Source of the DNA: Pyrus communis
Lineage: Eukaryota > Streptophyta > Magnoliopsida > Rosales > Rosaceae
DNA length: 64,000 nt
Direction: 5' to 3'
NCBI RefSeq assembly: GCF_963583255.1
Contig: NC_084808.1
Location: 11,803,501-11,867,500 of the forward strand
The notes under the pieces were generated by a model, which saw nothing but the letters and a program-made list of their open reading frames with translations, ran no database searches and was not told where the DNA came from. Shown one piece after another: positions 56,900-64,000 of the stretch. How positions within the stretch are numbered: position 1 is the first letter of the stretch; every line of letters starts with the position of its first letter. A program made the position numbers and the translations under genes.

Positions 56900-58720
56900 T
56901 TATTGGTAGCTAATTTTCAGTAAGCCCCATTCCACTAGAAGTACTAACTACCAAAGTTCTTGAAAGTGCTTTCGTTAATAGATCCGCCAAGTTATTACTT
57001 GATTTAACATAAATAATATTAATAACTCCATCAGTTATTAATTGTTTGACATATTCATATCTCAAGCTAATATGTCTGGACTTTCCATTGTATACCTTAT
57101 AGTATGCTCTAGACAAAGTAGCCTCACTATCACAGTATAAAGAAACGGATGGCATTGGTTGTGGCCACAACTCTATTTCCAATAACAAATTTCTAATCCA
57201 TTCTGCTTCTTTACCTTCTGTCGCTAATGTTATAAATTCAGATTCCATAGTTGAATGTGCTATACATGTTTGCTTCTTCGAAGCCCAAGAAATTGCTCCT
57301 CCGGCAATAGTAAAAATCCACCCTGATGTAGACTTATTATCATTAGCACTTGTTATCCAACTTGCATCTAAATATCCTTATAAACTCAAGTTAATAGTTC
57401 TTTTAAGATAACCAAAAATTCTATTTATTGTTTTCCAATGAGTTGTACTTGTATAACTAGTGTATCTAGGAAGTTTGCTTACTGCAAATGCGATATCTGG
57501 CCTGGAACAATGCATGGCATACATTAAACTTCCGATTACACTAACATACTCAAGTTGTGCAACGGACCTACCAGAATTATTAAGCAAAGTCTCACTAGGG
57601 TCATAAGGGGTATTTGCTTCTCTTATTTGTAGATGCTTAAACATAAGAAGCAATTTTTCTATATAATATAACTGACACAAAGCGTAACCCCTATTATGCT
57701 TCTTTACTTTAATTCCCAAGATAATATCTACTTCATTCAAGTCCTTCAATTTGAATTTTGAATTTAGATACTCTTTAGTTTCAGATACACCTTTCATGTT
57801 TGTACCAATATTAGTAATTCGTCGACATATAAACATATAACACCATAACCATTTGTGAATTTAGAGTATATACATTTATCAGCACTATTATGTCTAAATC
57901 CATATGATAAAATGACAATATCAAACTTTTCATGCCATTTCTTTGGTGCTTGCTTTAATCCATATAACGACTTGACTAATTTACAAACTTTCTTTTCATT
58001 TCCAGGGAGAACAAACCCTTCTGGTTGATCCATATAAACTTCATCTAAATCACCATTTCAAAAAGCCGTTTTCACATCCATTTTATGCACATGCAAATTA
58101 TATAAAGATGCCAATGTGAACAATATTCTAATTGATGTGAGCCTAGCTACTGGTGCATATGTATCAAAATAGTCTATTTTCACATCCATTTTATGCACAT
58201 GCAAATTATATAAAGATGCCAATGCGAACAATATTCTAATTGATGTGAGCCTAGCTACTGGTGCATATGTATCAAAATAATCTATTCCCTTTTTCTGCTT
58301 AAAACCTTTGGCAACCAGCCTGGCTTTAAATATCTGAATAGACCCATCTGTATTGTATTTTCTTCTAAATACACACTTACAACCTGTTGCTTTTGATCCT
58401 TGGGGCAAGTCTATTAAAACCCATGTTTCATTAGATATTAATGATTCAAATTCATCATCTATAGCCTCTTTCCAAAAGGTTGCATGAAGTCAATGATTTG
58501 CTTAGACTTTTAGGATCATCCTCAACATTCAACAATATGGGTATTCTCTTAAGAACCTTTGTTCTATTTCCTTCAACTAAAAATACAATAGATTGAGATG
58601 AAATAAAATCAGAGCCTAGAGTCTTTTCTTTTCTTACCCTTTGGCTTTTCTTTGGTTCATTAACAGTTTCGGACTGTTTTCTTTTCTCACCTTGAGAATG
58701 ATTAGTAGCCAGATTAGAGA
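56900..58720 (-). pseudogene. Copia reverse transcriptase and RNase H with a duplicated segment
   Basis: Read on minus. A spacer (KRKQSETVNEPKKSQRVRKEK) leads to RT with [57 protein letters not shown], and LYVDELL where YVDD is expected. RNase H follows, with YCDSEATL, K-x-RHISLRY and NLADLLTKAL. Stops and a frameshift occur near 58040, 57800 and 57380. A 108-bp block is present twice (58073-58180, 58181-58288) in frame. With an altered active-site Asp and the duplication, this RT cannot be active. Confidence 0.85.
58073..58288 (-). repeat. 108-bp in-frame tandem duplication within RT
   Basis: Two units of 36 codons, each covering IDYFDTYAPVAR to HKMDVK, follow one another. They differ by only two or so bases, and the frame stays open through both. 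Confidence 0.92.
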
Positions 58721-59625
58721 AAGGTGTTTGATACAATTGCAACAATGTTATCAATTCCAGAATTTTCTCCCATATTTGCACTATTGGTCTTATTGGCATA
58801 TTCCTCACTTGCTTTTATGTGTCTACAATCACGAATGTAATGGCCTTTCTTTCCACAATGGTAGCAGACACCATTTGCATTCTTTTGATTGTTGTTGGAA
58901 TTGGTCTTCTTAAACTTCCATTTGTCATTTTGACTTTGAAGTTCTTTTTGTATTTGTTTCCTTCGACAATGTGAACTTTGGAGGAATCTTGATTTGCAAA
59001 ATTCTTATCACAATTTGGAGTTTCCTCTTCAATTTGAATACCCTTTTGCAAGTCCTCCAAACTAATATCTTCCACCATGTGTAGAAGTTTCTTTCTATAG
59101 TTATTCCATGTTTGGGGTAATTTTGCCATAATAGCCCCTACTATATATCATAGGATCCGGAATAACTATTTTAAGTTCACGAAGCTTTGAGACCAAGACC
59201 AATCATTCATGAACTTGGTCTAGGATGGGTTTGTTATCAAACATATTGAATTCATAATATTTTAACATTAAAATTTTATCGTTACCTCTTTTCTCCATTG
59301 TGTACTTGTGCTCAAGTGTTTCCCAAATTTCCTTTGGAAATTGAATGTGTGCGTACAGGTCATATAAGCGATCAGATAATGTGCCCAAGATGTGTCCTCG
59401 ACATACCAATTCATCTTCTTCATGCTTCTTTCGATCGACAAATATTTTGTTTGTGTCTTTGTCACTTGGTTCACGAATAGACTCTAATTTCGGGTCCAAT
59501 ACATATATGATATTTAAAACAGTAAGCATGAAACAAATCTTGTCCTTCCATCGGTGAAGTTTGATCCATCAAATTTTTCTAGCTTGCACACATCTTGATT
59601 GATAATCTTCAAAGTCATGTTATCA
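58720..59625 (-). pseudogene. Copia gag, broken
   Basis: On minus, the beginning gives KLEKFDGSNF, then IIYVLDPKL, LYDLYAHIQFPKEIWETLE (the UBN2-type gag core) and LPQTWNNYRKKLLHM. The zinc knuckle CYHCGKKGHYIRDC (C-x2-C-x4-H-x4-C) is intact at 58815-58865. The frame changes several times. Shortly after the knuckle (near 58715) the sequence jumps to the region that normally follows integrase. Confidence 0.82.
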
Positions 59626-59661
59626 AACTTGTTCTCCGTGACGAAAATAACACTTTAAGAT

Positions 59662-61741
59662 TGTTAGAGTTAATGTAGAAATATAGAGAATAATCTGAAT
59701 GATGACTTTGAGGTATGACTTGAATCGTTTCCTTAAAGTGTTATTTGCCCCCACTCGAATGAGTTTGCTAAAGGGTTATTGGCAAATCATCATTTCCAAG
59801 ATACAACAAAGTATGGAATATTCGATTAGCAAAACCGAATTGTATTCCCTTATAAATAACTAGAAAGAAATTGTATGAATGTGATGAAGAGAGAAGAGAG
59901 AGCAAAGAAATTGTGTAGACAACAAATTTCTGAATGAATTTCTCTTCTACCAATTTACCAATATATAGGGGAGATTGCACTTGTTAGATGATGAGTCAAT
60001 ATTATATTATATAGTTTACCCTATTCTTAGTATTAGTTTATTGATTATTTTGGTAAAATTTTGATATTTTGCTTTATATTTTCAGCATAGGACATTCGAC
60101 TTCCTCTGTAGCAAAACGTGACCAAATGGACGAATTTTGGAGTGATTCAAATTGGAGGATGTTCGTGTGTCTTTTTGTCAAAATTTGGGATTTTTCTACC
60201 AAACGGTTATTTTCTGGCGATCAAATAAAGAAGCAGAGCACGCAGCTTTCCCAGATTGACATTTTTGGACGTTTTGGGTATTTTGTATGTCAAGAGGGCA
60301 TATTTTGAGAAATATTCCTTCTAAGGATTTGTAGGGGACGACTTCAGCTTTCAAAAGAGACCATTTGGGACTAAATCGGAGTTGATTTGGTTGGTTAAAA
60401 GTCTGATTTCCTGAGAATTCCTAATTTTAGTTCAAATAGAAAACCTTTTTTATTTTTTATTTTATTATTTAATTATGTTTCCTAGTTTTACTCCAAAACT
60501 TTTTAGGGTTTTATTTTGTATTAGTATAAATAAGATATTTAGCCATTAAGGAGAAGAGGGGAGAAAACGCACGCACACTTTAGAGAGCCTTTGGATTCAA
60601 GTTTATTTTCATGGTGTTTTCTATCCTTGTTTTTAATAATATTTCTTTGTATGATTGCTAGTAACTAAATTCCGTTTGCTAGGGGGAGGCCACGAGCCTT
60701 AACAAAAATATGTAGTTTCTTTTCAATTTGGCCTTGCCTTAGCAAAAATATGTAGTTTATTTTCAATTTGCTTATGATATTATGCTTGCAGGTTTGAATT
60801 ATTAATCACCGGTTTAAAATATCTACTTATCTTAATGCTTAGCTACCATTAGGATCTTTAGAAAAGTAATTTGATGCAATTTTGATCGAAAGTACCTGAA
60901 ATTGACGAAGGTTTCTTGTGGTTAATATGTGCAAGTTCACTTAGGATGAATACCAAGTCTTAAGGGTTGTATGATTTTTCAAAAGGTTTCACAAAGCTTA
61001 ATGAGTCATGCATGTTTAGATTTGATCTGAATACCACAGACGGGTTGCATATTTGATATACGCTCTATGTTGGGGGTCCAAGTAGGCATATATTAGGAAA
61101 ACCTAACCTTCAAAATATGCATGTGTAATTCATAAGTAATTGGAATAACTACATAGGATTGTTAAGGTGACGGCGGAACCCTAGGCTTTTACAATTTAAT
61201 TTTCAAAAATTATTTTCTTTTAGTTTATTTTATTTTATCACTTTATTTAATTATTTTCTATTAAATTCGTTTTTATTATTTGAAATCAAAAATCAACTTT
61301 TTCTCAAACTTTGTTTTAAGTAATTAATTAAGATTTGATTTGATACAAATTATTCATTCAATCCCTGTAGAGAACGACATTACTAGAGTCATCTATACTA
61401 CAATTACCTTGTACTATTTCAAGTATTTTAATGTTTTTATCCCTACTTTTGCAGGTGGTAAAAATACCTATAATTAGACATATCCTTTGATTTTGGATAT
61501 GCCTTCTCGCCATAGGATACAACTGAATTAATATTACAGCAATATGCCAATTCGCATGTCTGATGCAAAGCATCAATTACCAAAGGTGTCTGTTAGTAAA
61601 TTATGCACTAGTCAGACATGGATCATGTCTTTTAGCAAAGTTTGAAAAGTCACATTGCTTTAATCTGATGAAGAGCAACTGTTGGTCAAATACCCAACTT
61701 CTTCCATACGAATATTTAATATATTATTAAAATATTCAACA
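59662..61741 (-). repeat. 5' LTR of Copia element 2, interrupted
   Basis: LTR halves 59662-59988 and 61474-61741 flank the nested solo LTR. Together they match 55746-56335. The T-A-rich end ATTCAACA is at 61741. Confidence 0.88.
59984..61478. mobile_element. Solo LTR (family X, copy 2) nested in the Copia LTR
   Basis: Insert 59989-61473 is bounded by the exact duplication TTAGA (59984-59988 and 61474-61478). The sister LTR at 56.08 kb has the single site (cttgTTGGAcatg). The insert starts TGATGAGTCAATATT. It is homologous to 27170-29030 but lacks the MITE and SINE found there, and has its own short repeat (caaaaatatgtagttt, twice near 60705-60755). No coding domain is seen. Confidence 0.88.
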
Positions 61742-61746
61742 ATAGT

Positions 61747-62325
61747 TACAGTTTATAAGGAAAGATCTTCAATTATTGGATCTTTTCAGATATGAAAATT
61801 TTATGTATTCTGTCATTTTCATGTAAGTGGAGATCTATTTCCATATAATAAACAGAAGCCATCTCACATATATTATTTTTATTAGTTGATGTAATTACTC
61901 TTTTAACCCTCACAAATTTGATTGCTCCCCAGTTTACTCATAGAGTCCGATTGGTTTGTGACAAAATCGGCTTGAGAATGAAAACTTGTTGCATTTTTCA
62001 TGTTTGGTAAGGCCAAATTTGGAATTTAATTTTTTTGGCCACGAGAAAATAGAGGGGAAATGTAATCCCTCCATCCACCTTAGTAAATCATCAATTCCTC
62101 AACGAAAACTAATAAAGAGTTCGTTTAGAAAGTGTTTTTTAAATAACTAAAATGACTTTTAGATAAAGTGTTTTAGGTACCAAAAGCATTTCAAGTGTTT
62201 TTCCAAAATTCAATTGTATTTTTACTACGAATTGATTCCAAAAATATTTTTACCAAAAACGAGTTTCAACTAATTTAAAATCACCTCCACACGTGTCCAT
62301 AAATCATTAATTACCTTTTTAGGTA
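61747..62325. other. Intergenic
   Basis: AT-rich stretch without recognised gene or repeat. Confidence 0.45.
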
Positions 62326-62596
62326 TTGGCAGCCAACTTTGAGTCAAGTTCACCTATTCATATTTTGTTATCTAAGATATGTAAATGCTCTGATGTCAGT
62401 TTCGTATATCTGTTTTCCATTATGTACATTTATTTAATAGTTTACCACACTTTTTGCGGAATCTACTTATACTCGTACTTTAATTTACTCGTACTTTTTA
62501 CACATCACTTTCACACTTATAGCTTCGTCGCCCTTCAAATGTTGAACAACACGCCTTAATTTTGGTGTCTACATGGTCATCTAAGCCGGGGTGTCA
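62326..62596 (+). repeat. 3'-end fragment of a chromovirus-type LTR
   Basis: The part from about 62480 to 62596 is related to the last ~110 bp of the 3.7-kb solo LTR (shared: aatttactc, cacactt-atagcttcgtc, ggtgtct-catggtcat, ggggtgtca). It ends GGGTGTCA and is followed directly by integrase sequence. Confidence 0.6.
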
Positions 62597-62603
62597 ATAA
62601 CTA

Positions 62604-62975
62604 CAATATCCTCATGGATTTCACAGTGGGACTTTCTAGTTACAAGGGCAAAACTATTATCCTAGTGGTGATCGATAAGTTGTCTAAATATGGTCATTTT
62701 ATAGCACCTTCTCATCCTTACACTGCTGTAACTATTGCTCAAGCCTTCATTGGCAATGTCTTTAAGTTACATGGGATGCCAAATTCCGTTGTGAGTGATA
62801 GTATCCAATATTTCTCAGTGCTTTTTGGAGAGAACTGTTTAAACTACAAGGTTCCAAGTTATGCATATGCTCTCGATATTATTCCTAGAGTGATGGTAAA
62901 ACTGAAGTCATGAATAAATGTTTGGAAACTTACCTAAGGTAGTGCGTCTCCTGGCATTCAGACGTCATACTTTTG
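62604..62975 (+). pseudogene. Chromovirus integrase fragment
   Basis: The plus frame reads MDFTVGLSSYKGKTIILVVI DKLSKYGHF in order (the first catalytic Asp is in VVID), then HPYTAVTIAQ and FKLHGMPNSVVSD (second Asp). A frameshift near 62860 moves the remainder, SDGKTEVMNKCLETYLR (third acidic residue, Glu), to another frame, followed by a stop. This is the core of Ty3/Gypsy chromovirus integrase with both ends missing. It is not functional. Confidence 0.85.
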
Positions 62976-64000
62976 CATGAGCTGGGAAGGGAAAATTAGC
63001 TTCTCGCTTCATTAAATGCGTGTTTGGCTAGATTATCACGTGAACTTAAGGCCTTAGGGTTTAGTTCCTTCCCAGCTAGATTGGTTGGTTTGCTAGGAAA
63101 AGAAGGAAACTAGGTTTTCTCTCTCTCTCAAGCTTACTCATGTGGACTTCAAAGATTATGGGCTAGGATCTTTGGGCCCTCAAGCAGCCCAATGTCTTTC
63201 ATAATCTTGACTACATGTAGGCCCGATAAACTTGTAACCATCCACACCACAATTCACTTGACAAGTCCCAAGCATGTGACTTAGGCTTATTTTAGTGTAA
63301 ATAGTAGTTAGTGTGATAAGGCATGGCGTGATAAATATGAATGGATTTTCATGGGTTATGGTGTGATTATACAAATGTTTGGTTTAATTACCCTAGCGTG
63401 GCATGATTGTGGATAATATCTTTTCTCGATTTCGCACATTTGCATGTGTTTTGGTCTTGGCTTGACGCGCTTATAGAACAATTGGACTTTAAGACTTGAC
63501 CATGCCTGCATGTGACATTTTTAGGCCTCAACAATAGGAACCCTAACCCATATGTTTCTACAGATCAAGCAATAAGCTTGATGTAAATAAAATACCAACA
63601 AAATAAAAGGGGGAAAAGGATGCAAATGATTAAACTCTAACTTAATTTAAACCCTAACTTAATCACCTTTGTACCAATGTTTTGAAACAAAGTGGCAAAG
63701 TCCATTAAAGTTGCCAAAACTAAGGTGGTAGAATTTTGTATGTGGATTGGCCAAAATAATGGAAAGATTCAAAAGCCCCATAAAATTGGGCTGAAAAAAT
63801 TCGGCTAAAAAGCAACATAAAGTAGAGAAGCCTAACAAGATTGGGTTGAAAAAAATGGGCCTTTACCGATAACGACCCTAAAAACCTTTTTTTCTTTTTT
63901 CTTTTTTTTTTTAATAGGGGACAACTGGTGGTAAGTCACAGTTATCCACCCATTTCAAAGGTTGGGAAGACTCATATAGGTATTTCAGTCTCTTCCTGGC
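62976..64000. other. Unassigned right end of the window
   Basis: No gene is recognised. A CT microsatellite (ttctctctctctctc, 63117-63130) and a T-rich run (63889-63913) are present. Phrases with ttgggctgaaaaaa / ttgggttgaaaaaa recur near 63786 and 63842. Confidence 0.4.

Larger units (their letters stand above)
55741..61746 (-). mobile_element. Ty1/Copia retrotransposon 2, internally deleted, with a nested solo LTR
   Basis: LTRs lie at 55746-56335 and at 59662-61741. The latter is split by a 1485-bp insertion (59989-61473), and without it the LTRs are equal in length. Both start TGTTAGA and end ATTCAACA. Flanks GTAGT (55741-55745) and ATAGT (61742-61746) agree at four of five bases. Internal coding on minus is gag (59620-58720), then directly the spacer before RT, RT and RNase H. 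Protease and integrase are missing. The element could only have moved with help from a relative, or was deleted after insertion. Confidence 0.85.

Overview
The window is plant nuclear DNA. The evidence is long AT-rich introns with GT-AG borders, a plant-type P1B-2 metal ATPase gene, small secreted cysteine-rich peptide genes with a signal-peptide exon, and a dense nest of plant LTR retrotransposons, CACTA elements, MITEs, SINEs and LINE-type insertions. A eudicot, probably Rosaceae (apple/pear/peach-like), is my inference from the style of the repeats; nothing in the window proves the species.

Layout. 1-1.0 kb: a decayed Ty1/Copia reverse transcriptase/RNase H piece (minus). 2.54-14.44 kb: a complete but dead 11.9-kb Ty3/Gypsy element of Tat/Ogre type (gag-pol on minus, exact 5-bp target-site duplication), which also carries a broken, intron-containing gene on the opposite strand between integrase and the 3' LTR. 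15.8-24.5 kb: the one clearly intact host gene, a nine-coding-exon HMA2/HMA4-type Zn/Cd-transporting ATPase of 1048 residues with a His/Cys-rich tail containing a 42-residue tandem repeat. 25-29 kb: a solo LTR, a LINE 3' end, and a second solo LTR containing a hAT-like MITE and a SINE. 29.58-29.94 kb and 37.82-38.23 kb: two copies of a six-cysteine secreted-peptide gene (the first has lost its start codon, the second is intact). Between them lie a 5.05-kb Copia element (exact TSD), a polyA retroposon (12-bp TSD) and MITEs. 40.3-42.3 kb: the 5' part of a CACTA transposon. 43.3-45.0 kb: a MITE, a plastid psbJ fragment and a tRNA-type SINE. 45.17-53.01 kb: a second CACTA-like element with subterminal repeats, a ~340-bp tandem array holding a Cassandra (5S-rRNA-bearing) solo LTR, and a 3.7-kb solo LTR with a 23-bp minisatellite. 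53.0-55.7 kb: two minus-strand genes for two-domain defensin-like peptides, both frameshifted; the first is cut off by the CACTA end and the second has a Copia LTR abutting its promoter. 55.75-61.74 kb: that Copia element, which lacks protease/integrase, has a duplicated RT segment and carries another solo LTR inside its own 5' LTR. 62.3-63.0 kb: fragments of a chromovirus. 63-64 kb: nothing recognised.

Biologically, the window holds a root-to-shoot Zn/Cd exporter gene next to a region of duplicating and decaying cysteine-rich peptide genes being reshaped by transposons. Several insertions can be dated relative to each other because related sequences in the window preserve the uninterrupted site. 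All coordinates were worked out by eye and may be off by a base or two at some boundaries.
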